This document shows, one piece after another, positions 52,647 through 62,549 of a stretch of DNA of 64,000 bases (position 1 is its first letter; every line of letters starts with the position of its first letter). A model generated the notes under the pieces. That model saw nothing but the letters and a program-made list of their open reading frames with translations, did no database searches and was not told where the DNA came from. The DNA is taken from positions 62,001 to 126,000 of the forward strand of contig NZ_JACHGK010000001.1 in NCBI RefSeq assembly GCF_014207535.1. The letters are read 5' to 3'. This DNA is from Bacillus benzoevorans (GTDB lineage Bacteria; Bacillota; Bacilli; Bacillales; Cytobacillaceae). The position numbers and the translations under genes were made by a program.

Positions 52647-52675
52647 TTGATTTTATAATACTTAGTTTTTATAAT
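52647..52675 (+). promoter_or_regulatory. Promoter of the arg operon
   Basis: TTGATT (52647-52652), 17-base spacer, perfect TATAAT (52670-52675). Confidence 0.7.
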
Positions 52676-52708
52676 AGTAGGAGCATAAGTTATATTTATT
52701 AAATATAA

Positions 52709-52722
52709 TGAGTAAATATTCA
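52709..52722 (+). promoter_or_regulatory. ARG box (ArgR/AhrC operator) before argC
   Basis: TGAGTAAATATTCA matches the ARG box TNAATWWWWATTNA at 13 of 14 positions. It lies about 30-40 bases after the predicted start, so the arginine-bound repressor would block transcription. Confidence 0.65.
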
Positions 52723-52750
52723 ATAGAAGTTTTTACGGAGGTGGAAGGAA

Positions 52751-53785
52751 ATGAAGGTTGCAGTTATAGGTACAACAGGATATGGTGGTGTTGAACTGCT
52801 TAGGATATTACAAAGGCATTCTGTATTTCATATTCAATCCATCCACTCGTCAAGAGGCGAAGCACCGATTTGGGAAGAATATCCCCATTTATATCAATTA
52901 AATAATCAAACACTGGAGACAATTGAGCCGGAAAAAATTGCCGCAGAGGCAGATCTTGTTTTTCTTGCAACTCCATCAGGTGTTTCAGGTCAACTTGCTG
53001 CCCAATTTGCCGGGATGGATATTAAGGTTATTGATTTATCAGGTGATTTACGTTTAAAGAATCAAGATGATTATGTGAAATGGTATAAACGTGAAGCGGC
53101 ACCACAGCATGCTATTGATAAAGCAGTTTACGGATTAAGCGAATGGAACCGCGAGCAGATTGCCGGCGCAGATTGGATCTCCAATCCTGGATGTTATGCA
53201 ACTTCTGCACTCTTAGGATTAGCGCCTGTCGTAAAGGAAAAACTAATCAATCCGGCAGCGATTATTGTAGATGCAAAGTCAGGAACATCCGGTGCAGGCC
53301 GAAAACCGACAAGAATGAATATGTACGCAGAAATGAGCGAAAATTTTCAAATATATAAAGTAAACGAACATCAGCATATTCCTGAAATAGAGCAGCAGCT
53401 CATGGAGTGGAATGAAGATATTAAGCCAATCACTTTTTCCACACATTTACTGCCAATTTCCAGAGGGATTATGGCCACGATTTATGTGCAGCTGCAAAAA
53501 GAGCTCAACATTGCGCAGTTGAATCAACTTTATCAGGAACATTATCAAAATGCTCCATTTGTCCGTGTTTATCCGGAAGGACACTACCCATCGATTAAGG
53601 GTGTGAGCGGATCGAATTACTGTGATATTGGTTTGCATCTAGATGTAAGGACGGGCAGATTAACCATTGTTTCGGTGATCGACAATTTAATGAAAGGGGC
53701 TGCCGGTCAGGCGGTTCAAAATGCAAATATTATGTACGGATTGGATGAAACAACAGGAATTGATTTCATCCCAATGTATCCATAA
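52751..53785 (+). CDS. argC: N-acetyl-gamma-glutamyl-phosphate reductase ArgC
   Basis: Third step of arginine synthesis: NADPH reduction of N-acetylglutamyl phosphate. It has 344 residues. The NADP-binding start KVAVIGTTGYGGVELLR and catalytic Cys148 in SNPGCYATS are present. ATG follows ACGGAGGTGGAAGGAA. First gene of argC-argJ-argB-argD-carA-carB-argF. Confidence 0.97.
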   Translation: MKVAVIGTTGYGGVELLRILQRHSVFHIQSIHSSRGEAPIWEEYPHLYQLNNQTLETIEPEKIAAEADLVFLATPSGVSGQLAAQFAGMDIKVIDLSGDLRLKNQDDYVKWYKREAAPQHAIDKAVYGLSEWNREQIAGADWISNPGCYATSALLGLAPVVKEKLINPAAIIVDAKSGTSGAGRKPTRMNMYAEMSENFQIYKVNEHQHIPEIEQQLMEWNEDIKPITFSTHLLPISRGIMATIYVQLQKELNIAQLNQLYQEHYQNAPFVRVYPEGHYPSIKGVSGSNYCDIGLHLDVRTGRLTIVSVIDNLMKGAAGQAVQNANIMYGLDETTGIDFIPMYP

Positions 53786-53863
53786 TAAAAATGATTATAT
53801 GCCGCAAAATAGTCATGATTGCTTTAGGCAATGAAAGATAGATGTTAAAGGGAGGAACCATCA

Positions 53864-55096
53864 GTGCATGCACTATCAAATACAAAGGAAGTAAGGGAAG
53901 TTACAGATGGCAGCTTTTTATCGCCGAAAGGTTTCAAGGCTGCCGGAGTCGAGGCCGGAATTAAAGGAAACAAAAAAGATATCGGCTTGATCGTGAGTGA
54001 AGTACCGGCCGTTTGTGCAGCTGTTTATACAACGAATCAATTCCAGGCGGCCCCTTTAAAAGTTACGCAAGAAAGTATTGCGAAAGAAGGTCGTATTCAG
54101 GCTGTCGTTGTGAATAGCGGCTGTGCCAATGCATGCACTGGTGAACAGGGACTTAAGGATGCCTATGAAACAAGAAAGATGGTTGCAGATAAATTCTCCC
54201 TGCAGGAACATCTTGTTGCAGTAGCTTCTACAGGAGTTATTGGGGTGAACCTGCCTATGGAAAAAATCACAAAAGGAATTGAACAATTGAATCCCGGCTC
54301 TTCTGCTGCGGCTGCGGCTGATTTTCAGCATGCCATCTTAACAACAGACACAGTCATGAAAACATGCTGTTATTCTGCAGTTATCGATGGAAAGACGGTA
54401 ACAATGGGCGGTACATGCAAAGGATCGGGGATGATTCATCCGAATATGGCAACGATGCTGGGGTATATCACGACAGATGCCTTGGTTGATCAGGCGGCCT
54501 TACAGCTGGCATTAAGAAATGTAACGGAAAAATCATTTAATCAAATCACGGTTGATGGAGATACATCTACAAATGATACGGTAATAGTCTTAGCAAATGG
54601 TATGGCTGAAAATAAAACATTGAATGCGGCTCATCCGGAATGGGACGTATTTATGGAACTCCTAACAAAAACAAGTGAGAGCCTGGCGAAACAAATCGCT
54701 AAAGACGGAGAAGGCGCAACGAAGCTGATTGAAGTGGAAGTACGAGGCGCGCAAGATTCCCTAGATGCAAGAATGATGGCGAAACAAATAGTAGGTTCAA
54801 GTTTAGTCAAAACGGCGGTTTACGGTGCCGATGCAAACTGGGGAAGAATCATCAGCTCAATCGGTCAGACGAAAGGCGCAATCAATCCGGCTGCAGTTGA
54901 TATTGCCATTGGTCCAATCGTGATGTTGAAAAACAGTGAACCAGCTGCTTTTTCAGAGGAAGAGGCATTGGAATATCTCAAAGGGGATTTTGTCCAAATA
55001 TTTGTCGATTTACACAATGGCGATGCATCAGGAAAAGCATGGGGCTGCGATTTATCCTATGATTATATAAAAATCAACGCAAGCTACCGAACATAA
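53864..55096 (+). CDS. argJ: Bifunctional ornithine acetyltransferase / N-acetylglutamate synthase ArgJ
   Basis: Recycles the acetyl group from N-acetylornithine to glutamate and can make N-acetylglutamate from acetyl-CoA. The 410-residue precursor self-cleaves at Ala-Thr in HPNMATMLGY, giving Thr197 as the nucleophile of the beta chain. GTG start after AAAGGGAGGAACCATCA. The ends and length match B. subtilis ArgJ. Confidence 0.96.
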   Translation: MHALSNTKEVREVTDGSFLSPKGFKAAGVEAGIKGNKKDIGLIVSEVPAVCAAVYTTNQFQAAPLKVTQESIAKEGRIQAVVVNSGCANACTGEQGLKDAYETRKMVADKFSLQEHLVAVASTGVIGVNLPMEKITKGIEQLNPGSSAAAAADFQHAILTTDTVMKTCCYSAVIDGKTVTMGGTCKGSGMIHPNMATMLGYITTDALVDQAALQLALRNVTEKSFNQITVDGDTSTNDTVIVLANGMAENKTLNAAHPEWDVFMELLTKTSESLAKQIAKDGEGATKLIEVEVRGAQDSLDARMMAKQIVGSSLVKTAVYGADANWGRIISSIGQTKGAINPAAVDIAIGPIVMLKNSEPAAFSEEEALEYLKGDFVQIFVDLHNGDASGKAWGCDLSYDYIKINASYRT

Positions 55097-55113
55097 TAAG
55101 AGAGATGAGCACA

Positions 55114-55890
55114 ATGAAAAAAATATTAATCAAATGCGGGGGCAGCGTTCTTGATGAGCTGACTCCCGACTTTTTTAATTCTTTGAAGGAATTGCAAGCG
55201 AGTGAATACCAATTGATATTCGTTCATGGCGGCGGTCCTGATATCAATAAAATGCTTTCCCTGTATCAGGTTGAACCGGAATTCCATAACGGATTACGAA
55301 AAACAACAAAAGAAACGCTTGAAATTGTTGAGTTAGTCCTCTCCGGGCAAACAAACCGGAAGCTGGTTGGAAAACTAACGGAAAATGGTCTTCATGCCGT
55401 CGGATTAAATGGCAGTGACGGCGGTTGTTTGCAGGGCAAGCTGATCGATGAAGCTGCTTTAGGATTTGTCGGAGAAATTACTGCTGTGAATGATAAGGTG
55501 ATTTCTATCCTTATGGAAGAGGGTTTTATTCCCGTTATTACCCCTATCGCTGTCAATGAGGAAGGACAGAAACTGAATATCAATGCTGACTATGCTGCTG
55601 CTGCAGTAGCAGGCGCTGTAGCAGCTGAAACTTGCATCTTTGTAACGGATGTGCCAGGGATCATGGTAAATGGTGAAGTGGTTCCGCAAATGACCAAAGC
55701 AGAGGTTGAAGTCTATCTGGAGGACGGTACCATATACGGTGGGATGATTCCAAAGGTAACATCAGCCCTGTCTGCACTTGACAAAGGTCTTGAAAGTGTC
55801 ATGATTGTATCGGGAAAAACTTCCTTTTTTACCGGAACGGAATGGAAGGGTACGAATATTATTGGAAAAGAGATGAAAAACAATGAGTAA
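55114..55890 (+). CDS. argB: Acetylglutamate kinase ArgB
   Basis: Phosphorylates N-acetylglutamate, the second step. The 258-residue amino-acid-kinase-family protein has the nucleotide/acetylglutamate motifs IKCGGSVLDEL and HGGGPDINKML, and the late FVTDVPGIM. A first ATG at 55105 is inside the ribosome binding sequence; the ATG at 55114 gives the same length as B. subtilis ArgB. It overlaps argD by eight bases. Confidence 0.95.
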   Translation: MKKILIKCGGSVLDELTPDFFNSLKELQASEYQLIFVHGGGPDINKMLSLYQVEPEFHNGLRKTTKETLEIVELVLSGQTNRKLVGKLTENGLHAVGLNGSDGGCLQGKLIDEAALGFVGEITAVNDKVISILMEEGFIPVITPIAVNEEGQKLNINADYAAAAVAGAVAAETCIFVTDVPGIMVNGEVVPQMTKAEVEVYLEDGTIYGGMIPKVTSALSALDKGLESVMIVSGKTSFFTGTEWKGTNIIGKEMKNNE

Positions 55891-57037
55891 TCTGTTCCCA
55901 ACATATGCAAGATGGGAAGTGGAGCCTGAGCGGGCTGAAGGCAGTTATTTATATGGAAAAGACGGTAAGAAGTATTTAGATTTTACATCCGGTATCGGGG
56001 TATGTAATCTTGGACACCGTCCCGCAGCTGTTGAAGAGGCTGTCCAAGCGCAATTGAAAAAGTTCTGGCATGTTTCCAATTTATTTCCTGTTGGAATTCA
56101 AGAGACAGCTGCTGAAAAGTTAGCAAAAGCAGCTGGATTGGACCTAGTATTCTTTGCCAACAGCGGTGCAGAGGCGAATGAAGCAGCGATCAAGCTTGCA
56201 AGAAAAGCAACAGGACGAAAAAAGATCATTACCTTTTTCCAATCTTTTCATGGACGTACGTATGCAACCATGTCTGCAACTGGACAGGATAAAATAAAAA
56301 CAGGTTATGGTCCAATGCTTGAAACCTTTACCTATGTTCCTTTTAACGACTTGAAAGGTTTAGAAGCAGAAATGAGTAATGAGGTCGCAGCTGTAATGCT
56401 TGAGGTCATACAGGGTGAAGGCGGACTGCATCCGGCTGATTCTGACTTTTTAAAGGGTGTTGAAAACCTATGCAAAAAGCATGGTGCTCTTTTCGTTATT
56501 GATGAGGTTCAAACGGGGAATGGACGTACTGGTAAACCATTTGCATTCCAGCATTATGGATTGAATCCGGATATTGTTTCTACTGCAAAAGGTTTGGGCA
56601 GTGGTTTTCCAATCGGGGCGATTATTGGGAAAGAAAGCTTAAAGGAGTTTTTCGGACCAGGGTCCCATGGTACAACTTTCGGAGGGAATCCACTAGCAGT
56701 TTCAGCTGCTATTGCGACGATGGATATCATTTTTAATGAGGAATTTTTAGCGAATGTTAATCAAAAGGCTGATTTCTTAAAGAGCTGTCTGAAGGAAAAT
56801 TTACAATCGCTTTCTATCGTCAATGAAATTAGAGGCCTTGGTTTGATGATTGGAATTGAAATCAATCAAAGTGCTGCACCTATTCTTGCCGATTTAAGAG
56901 CTGCTGGTTTTATTGCCCTTTCAGCAGGAGAGCAAGTGATAAGACTGCTTCCGCCGTTAACGGTCACGGAAGATGAGCTGCAGCAGGCCGTTGAAATCAT
57001 TGCCAATATCTTAAAGGAAAAGGTGAAAACAGCCTAA
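55883..57037 (+). CDS. argD: Acetylornithine aminotransferase ArgD
   Basis: Class III PLP aminotransferase converting N-acetylglutamate semialdehyde to N-acetylornithine. It has 384 residues. Landmarks are NSGAEANEAAIKLARK (about 93-108), VIDEVQTGNGRTG (about 205-217) with the Asp that binds PLP nitrogen, and the Schiff-base Lys236 in STAKGLGSG. It starts inside argB. Confidence 0.96.
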   Translation: MSNLFPTYARWEVEPERAEGSYLYGKDGKKYLDFTSGIGVCNLGHRPAAVEEAVQAQLKKFWHVSNLFPVGIQETAAEKLAKAAGLDLVFFANSGAEANEAAIKLARKATGRKKIITFFQSFHGRTYATMSATGQDKIKTGYGPMLETFTYVPFNDLKGLEAEMSNEVAAVMLEVIQGEGGLHPADSDFLKGVENLCKKHGALFVIDEVQTGNGRTGKPFAFQHYGLNPDIVSTAKGLGSGFPIGAIIGKESLKEFFGPGSHGTTFGGNPLAVSAAIATMDIIFNEEFLANVNQKADFLKSCLKENLQSLSIVNEIRGLGLMIGIEINQSAAPILADLRAAGFIALSAGEQVIRLLPPLTVTEDELQQAVEIIANILKEKVKTA

Positions 57038-57058
57038 TTTATTAGGCTGTATAATTTT
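57029..57058 (+). terminator. Possible weak terminator after argD
   Basis: ACAGCCTAA / TTAGGCTGT stem with a short AT loop, then ATAATTTTT. Followed at once by a promoter-like sequence, it may reduce read-through into carA and split the operon. Confidence 0.5.
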
Positions 57059-57062
57059 TCAG

Positions 57063-57101
57063 TTGACTGCATAAATATTAGTTTAGTACAATAAATATAC
57101 A
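57063..57101 (+). promoter_or_regulatory. Internal promoter with ARG boxes before carA
   Basis: TTGACT (57063-57068), an 18-base spacer, TACAAT (57087-57092). Two ARG-box-like sequences overlap it: TGCATAAATATTAG (57068-57081) and ACAATAAATATACA (57088-57101), each 12 of 14 to the consensus. It suggests a second AhrC-controlled transcript for carAB-argF. Confidence 0.55.
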
Positions 57102-57127
57102 ATTCAACATGCAATGGGGTGTAGGGG

Positions 57128-58210
57128 ATGAAAGGCTATTTACAGCTGAAAAGCGGTGATTGTTTTCACGGCAAGTGGTTAACGGATGCACCTAACGGAG
57201 AAGTTAAGGGTGAAATTGTATTTTTTACTGGGATGACAGGCTATCAAGAGGTATTAACGGACCCTTCCTATAAAGATCAAATTATTGTCTTCACCTATCC
57301 TTTAATAGGTAATTATGGAATAAATGAAGTCAACTTTGAAAGTGAAAAACCGCACGTTGCCGGGGTAATCGTGTATGAAGCAAAACAAACAGCCTACCAT
57401 TATGAAGCGAAATTTACATTAGTCGATTATTTGCAAAAATGGGGCATTCCAATGCTTGGCCATATTGATACCCGGGCAGTTGTGAAAAAAATCCGCAACG
57501 ATGGTTCAATGCCGGCAGTGATGACCAATCAAATAATGGAGAAGGAACAGCAAATCGAACTTTTGCAGGATATAAAGGTAAGCAAGGTGGCATCTTTAAG
57601 ACCACAGAGCTACGGTGACGGAGATCATCATATTGTATTAGTCGATTATGGAACGAAACACTCCATTATAAAAAGTTTAGTCAAGCGCGGCTGTAAAGTA
57701 ACTGTTGTACCAAACGGAATGTCTTTTGATGAGATTCAGCATTTAAAGCCTGATGGCATTCTTCTATCTAATGGACCTGGGGATCCAAAAGACTTGATGG
57801 CAGAATTGCCGACAGTTAAAAAGTTAATCAGGCACTATCCGACACTGGGGATTTGCCTTGGACATCAACTTGCATCGTTGGCTCTCGGAGCAAACACGAA
57901 AAAGTTAACATTCGGACACCGCGGGGCCAATCATCCTGTAACAGACTTGCAATCAGGCAGAGTATTTATGACCTCGCAAAACCATAGCTATGTTGTAGAA
58001 CAAAATAGCCTGAAGGGGACAGGACTGAGTGTGCGATTCACCAATCTTCATGATCAATCCATTGAAGGTCTGGAACACAATGTGTATTCACTGCAGACGG
58101 TTCAATTCCATCCGGAAGCACACCCAGGACCAGGTGAAAGTGATTATATTTTTGATGAATTTATAGAAACAGTAAAAGATAACAACGGGAGAGTAATTGC
58201 ATATGCCTAA
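57128..58210 (+). CDS. carA: Carbamoyl-phosphate synthase small subunit CarA (arginine-linked)
   Basis: Glutaminase subunit of carbamoyl phosphate synthase. It has 360 residues. The Cys243 nucleophile lies in GICLGHQ, and His328 and Glu330 lie in QFHPEAHPGP. As it sits in the arg operon, it is the arginine-specific form, separate from the pyrimidine one (PyrAA). ATG follows AATGGGGTGTAGGGG. It overlaps carB by eight bases. Confidence 0.95.
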   Translation: MKGYLQLKSGDCFHGKWLTDAPNGEVKGEIVFFTGMTGYQEVLTDPSYKDQIIVFTYPLIGNYGINEVNFESEKPHVAGVIVYEAKQTAYHYEAKFTLVDYLQKWGIPMLGHIDTRAVVKKIRNDGSMPAVMTNQIMEKEQQIELLQDIKVSKVASLRPQSYGDGDHHIVLVDYGTKHSIIKSLVKRGCKVTVVPNGMSFDEIQHLKPDGILLSNGPGDPKDLMAELPTVKKLIRHYPTLGICLGHQLASLALGANTKKLTFGHRGANHPVTDLQSGRVFMTSQNHSYVVEQNSLKGTGLSVRFTNLHDQSIEGLEHNVYSLQTVQFHPEAHPGPGESDYIFDEFIETVKDNNGRVIAYA

Positions 58211-61200
58211 AGATACAACCATCCATTCTATCCTTGTTATCGGCTCCGGGCCGATTGTCATCGGCCAGGCAGCTGAATTTGACTATGCAGGAACTCAAGC
58301 CTGCATGGCATTAAAAGAAGATGGTTATGAAGTCATTTTAGTGAACGATAATCCAGCAACGATCATGACGGATCACAGCTTTGCTGATCGCATATATTTT
58401 GAACCGCTAACCTCAGATGTTTTGAAGAAAATCATTGCAAAGGAAAAACCTGATGGCCTTCTGGCAACACTAGGAGGACAAACAGGTTTAAACTTAGCTT
58501 TTGAATTAAGCGAAAAGGGCATTCTAAACAAATACGGTGTCAAACTTCTCGGTAGTTCGATTGAATCCATTAAAAGGGGAGAGGATCGGGAAGCCTTTCG
58601 TCAATTAATGTATGAACTAAATGAACCTGTTCCTGAAAGTACAATCGTTCACACAATGGAGGAGGCTAAAAGCTTCGCGAAAGAAATCGGCTTTCCGATT
58701 ATTGTGCGCCCGGCCTATACATTAGGCGGAACGGGCGGCGGTATTGCGGACACAATGGAAGAACTGCAAAAATTAGTGACGAGCGGATTAAAGGAAAGTG
58801 CCATTCACCAGTGTTTAATTGAAAAAAGCATTGCAGGATATAAAGAGATTGAATATGAAGTAATGAGAGATGCAAACAACACTTGTATTACGATTTGTAA
58901 TATGGAGAACATTGATCCAGTCGGGATACACACTGGTGATTCAATCGTTGTTGCCCCATCCCAAACCTTAACGGATGAAGAATATCAAATGCTCCGTTCG
59001 GCATCCATTAAAATAATTTCTGCCCTTGAAATTATCGGCGGCTGCAACATTCAATTTGCCCTTGATCCGAAAAGTAAAAATTATTATTTAATTGAAGTAA
59101 ACCCGCGGGTCAGCCGTTCATCGGCACTGGCATCAAAGGCAACAGGTTATCCCATTGCCCGGATGGCAGCAAAATTATCAACAGGTTATTTACTGAATGA
59201 AATCATTAATCCTGTGACAGGAGATACGTTTGCCAGCTTTGAGCCTGCTCTCGATTATGTAGTGGCAAAAATACCAAAATGGCCTTTTGATAAATTCCCA
59301 TCCCTTGAACGGAAACTTGGTACACAAATGAAGGCAACTGGTGAAGTCATGGGAATCGACCGGAATTTAGAGCGTTCATTATTGAAAGCCATTCATTCCC
59401 TCGAGGTGAAAGTGAATGACTTGCAGCTCCCAGCGCTGCATGAAATGAGTCTGGAAGATTTGGGGACGAAATTACTCCAGCAGACAGATGAGCGCTTCTT
59501 TATTCTTTTTGAGCTGCTGAGAAGAGGAGTAACGATCGAAGAGCTGCATGTCCAAACGGGAATTGATTTATATTTCCTTCATTGCTTTAAAGGAATGGTT
59601 GCACAGGAGCAGGAGATATTAAATGCAAGTCTCAACACTGTGACAAAAGAACAGTTGCAGGAATGGAAGGAAAAAGGCTTCAGCGACCAATTTCTCGCTA
59701 GTGTGTGGAGTGTTGCAGAGAGCGACGTCCGCAAAAAACGAAAGGATTTATCTATTCTTCCTGTATACAAAATGGTTGATACTTGCGCGGCAGAATTTGA
59801 AGCAAAATCGAATTATTTTTACTCCAGCTATTTCGGTGAAAATGAGCAGATTCCTAGCACAAAAAGAAAAGTAGCCATTATCGGGAGCGGCCCAATTCGA
59901 ATCGGCCAGGGGATTGAATTTGATTATTGCTCCGTGCATGGCGTTCGCGCTTTGAAGCAGGAAAATGTTGAAACGATTTTAATTAATAATAATCCTGAAA
60001 CCGTAAGTACAGATTTTGCAACGGCTGACCGTCTTTATTTTGAACCTTTAATCCTTGAAACCATCTTAAACATTCTTGAAACAGAAGGAATTTCAGAGGT
60101 AATTATTCAGCTGGGCGGACAAACAGCGCTTAATCTGGCAAAACAGTTAGAGGAAAACGGTATCACTTTACTTGGCACGGATTCACATACGATTGATGTG
60201 CTGGAAGATCGCAATTTGTTTTACCAAATGCTTGATAGTTTAAATATTCCTCATATACAAGGGGATATCGCCTATAATGCAGAGCAGATTGTTTCATTAG
60301 TGGAGCAGATTGGCTATCCTGTCCTGATTCGTCCATCATACGTGATTGGGGGAAAGGGTATGGAGCGAATTAATGATGAAGCTGATTTATCCATATACTT
60401 ACAAAATAGCGATATTCCTTATCCGGTGCTTGTCGACCAATTTATGCAGGCAGCGGAAGCAGAACTTGATTTAGTAGCAGACGGTACTAATATTTGTGTT
60501 CCAGCTATGATGGAGCATGTGGAAAAGACTGGTGTCCACTCAGGTGACAGCCTTTCTATTTTACCTGCGGCAAACTTAACAAAAAATGCTAAAATAAAGA
60601 TGAAACAATTTGCTGAAATGATTGTCCAAAAAGTAGCCTATAAAGGACTCATGAATATTCAATATATTGTTGATGGGGATGATGTCTATCTTCTTGAGGT
60701 CAATCCGCGCGCCAGCCGTACAGTACCAATTGTAAGCAAAGTAACGGGTGTTCCTCTGGTACAGCTTGCGACAAAAATATTGCTTGGGAAATATTCATTG
60801 TCGAAGGAAGAAATTGAATTAGACACACATATCCCGTATGTATGTGTCAAGTTCCCTGTGTTTTCAAACTATGCATTAAAAGGACTTGATTCAAAAGTCA
60901 GTCCGGAAATGCGCTCAACGGGTGAAGGGATTTCAATTGCGGCGTCATATGAAGAAGCATTACGAAAAGCATTTCATGTTTCATTAAAGAAAAAATCCGG
61001 GCATATCGTTCTCGTAAGTACAATGGATAATCTGGAAAAGGCGGATGAGTTTGCCGCTAAAGCCGGTGTTCAGCTTGTTTTGGCTGAGGATCCTGAGAAG
61101 GAATTGGCAGATTCGGAAACAGTAGCTTATTACAATCCCAACGGACTGGATGAAGCGAAGTACTTCCGCTCTTTGGCGACAAGAAATCGCGTCATTACGT

Positions 61201-61316
61201 TTACTGAAAAAGAAAGCCTAATCGCCTTTCTAACCGCATTAACAATTAAAGATTTTACAGTACATTCTATTGAGGAATGGCATAATTTGCTAAAAAGGGA
61301 CGTGGATGCAGTATGA
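58203..61316 (+). CDS. carB: Carbamoyl-phosphate synthase large subunit CarB (arginine-linked)
   Basis: Makes carbamoyl phosphate from bicarbonate, ammonia and two ATP. The 1037-residue protein has the two homologous ATP-grasp halves; each starts with a GSGPI motif (VIGSGPIVIGQAAEF near residue 12, and IIGSGPIRIGQGIEF near 560). The C-terminal allosteric domain is short, as in the arginine-linked enzymes. Start at ATG 58203 after ACGGGAGAG; a TTG two codons earlier is less likely. It overlaps argF by four bases (ATGA). Confidence 0.95.
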   Translation: MPKDTTIHSILVIGSGPIVIGQAAEFDYAGTQACMALKEDGYEVILVNDNPATIMTDHSFADRIYFEPLTSDVLKKIIAKEKPDGLLATLGGQTGLNLAFELSEKGILNKYGVKLLGSSIESIKRGEDREAFRQLMYELNEPVPESTIVHTMEEAKSFAKEIGFPIIVRPAYTLGGTGGGIADTMEELQKLVTSGLKESAIHQCLIEKSIAGYKEIEYEVMRDANNTCITICNMENIDPVGIHTGDSIVVAPSQTLTDEEYQMLRSASIKIISALEIIGGCNIQFALDPKSKNYYLIEVNPRVSRSSALASKATGYPIARMAAKLSTGYLLNEIINPVTGDTFASFEPALDYVVAKIPKWPFDKFPSLERKLGTQMKATGEVMGIDRNLERSLLKAIHSLEVKVNDLQLPALHEMSLEDLGTKLLQQTDERFFILFELLRRGVTIEELHVQTGIDLYFLHCFKGMVAQEQEILNASLNTVTKEQLQEWKEKGFSDQFLASVWSVAESDVRKKRKDLSILPVYKMVDTCAAEFEAKSNYFYSSYFGENEQIPSTKRKVAIIGSGPIRIGQGIEFDYCSVHGVRALKQENVETILINNNPETVSTDFATADRLYFEPLILETILNILETEGISEVIIQLGGQTALNLAKQLEENGITLLGTDSHTIDVLEDRNLFYQMLDSLNIPHIQGDIAYNAEQIVSLVEQIGYPVLIRPSYVIGGKGMERINDEADLSIYLQNSDIPYPVLVDQFMQAAEAELDLVADGTNICVPAMMEHVEKTGVHSGDSLSILPAANLTKNAKIKMKQFAEMIVQKVAYKGLMNIQYIVDGDDVYLLEVNPRASRTVPIVSKVTGVPLVQLATKILLGKYSLSKEEIELDTHIPYVCVKFPVFSNYALKGLDSKVSPEMRSTGEGISIAASYEEALRKAFHVSLKKKSGHIVLVSTMDNLEKADEFAAKAGVQLVLAEDPEKELADSETVAYYNPNGLDEAKYFRSLATRNRVITFTEKESLIAFLTALTIKDFTVHSIEEWHNLLKRDVDAV

Positions 61317-62284
61317 TCACAACTACTGAGAAAGAACTCAATCTAGTAGAGCTAAATCTAAAAGGAAAAGATTTTTTAACGTTGGCCGATTTTTCTGAAG
61401 CGGAAATTTTGGGCTTATTGGAAAATGCGAAGAAAATCAAAGAGGCTCTTCGTAAAGGGATAGCATTCCAGCCATTACAAGGGAAAAATCTTGGTATGAT
61501 CTTTGAAAAGTCTTCTACAAGAACCCGTGTTTCATTTGAAACAGGTATGCTTCAATTAGGAGGACATGCTTTGTTCTTGAGCAGCAATGATTTACAGATC
61601 GGCAGAGGTGAACCAATCTCTGACACAGCACAGGTTTTATCAGAATACTTAGATGGAATTATGATTCGTACCTTTGAACATGAAAAAGTGGAAGAGCTGG
61701 CAAAGTATGCATCGATTCCTGTTATTAACGGATTAACAGACATGTTCCATCCATGCCAGGTATTGGCTGACCTTTTAACCATTCAAGAATGTAAAGGGAA
61801 AGTAAAAGGATTAAAGATGGCTTATATTGGTGACGGAAATAATATGGCGCACTCATTGATGATCGGAGCAGCGAAAGTTGGAATGGATATTTCTATTTCT
61901 TCACCAAATGGATATAAACCAAATGAAGAAGTAGTGAAGAGAGCAGAAGGTTTTGCAAAAGAAAGCGGCTCTACCATTGTGATCACAGAGAATCCAGTGG
62001 AAGCAGTGACCGATGCAGATATCATCTATACAGATGTATGGGCAAGTATGGGACAAGAAGAAGAAAGTCAAGCCCGTATCCAAGCCTTTGCTGCTAACTA
62101 TCAAGTAAATGAAGAACTTGCAAAGCATGCGAAAGACGACTATATTTTCCTTCATTGCTTACCTGCACACCGCGGTGAAGAAGTAGCAGCTGAAATTATA
62201 GACGGCAGCCATTCTGTTATCTTCCAGGAAGCAGGCAACAGAATGCATGCGCAAAAGGCATTATTAGTAGAGGTACTAAAATAA
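61313..62284 (+). CDS. argF: Ornithine carbamoyltransferase ArgF
   Basis: Joins carbamoyl phosphate and ornithine to citrulline. It has 323 residues. The carbamoyl-phosphate motif SSTRTR is at about 67-72, FHPCQ near 145-149, and the ornithine/catalytic loop HCLPAHRGEE near the C-terminus. Last gene of the arg operon, coupled to carB. argG and argH are not in the window. Confidence 0.96.
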   Translation: MITTTEKELNLVELNLKGKDFLTLADFSEAEILGLLENAKKIKEALRKGIAFQPLQGKNLGMIFEKSSTRTRVSFETGMLQLGGHALFLSSNDLQIGRGEPISDTAQVLSEYLDGIMIRTFEHEKVEELAKYASIPVINGLTDMFHPCQVLADLLTIQECKGKVKGLKMAYIGDGNNMAHSLMIGAAKVGMDISISSPNGYKPNEEVVKRAEGFAKESGSTIVITENPVEAVTDADIIYTDVWASMGQEEESQARIQAFAANYQVNEELAKHAKDDYIFLHCLPAHRGEEVAAEIIDGSHSVIFQEAGNRMHAQKALLVEVLK

Positions 62285-62311
62285 CTTAAAGGGATTTTTG
62301 TTTAGAATGGC

Positions 62312-62344
62312 GGGGCTTAGAGGGTTCGTGAAGCTTTGCTTCAC
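62312..62344. repeat. Hairpin repeat, copy B (downstream of argF)
   Basis: 33 bases beginning GGGGCTTAGAGGGTTCG and the stem GTGAAGC-TTT-GCTTCAC (62328-62344). It aligns with copy A at 23290-23322. The differing base in each arm (GGG/CCC versus GTG/CAC) preserves pairing. It sits about 30 bases after argF. Confidence 0.6.
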
Positions 62345-62411
62345 TCTTGTGTTGGCTGAGTTTTGCACGCAGGGGTTTTATTGGTTTCGTTTGCGGCTCT
62401 TCGAGCCTCTT

Positions 62412-62447
62412 TAAACCCGCACTTTCCTTATGAAGTGCGGGTTTTTA
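62412..62447 (+). terminator. Terminator of the arg operon
   Basis: AAACCCGCACTT / AAGTGCGGGTTT stem with an eight-base loop followed by TTATAT. Confidence 0.9.
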
Positions 62448-62549
62448 TATACCATGTTCCACACAACCTTCCTGTCTTCATTTTTCTCTCATGAACCATG
62501 TAAATTGGAGCATAATAAGAAGGATAAATGACAAAGGGGGATTTAGTGT

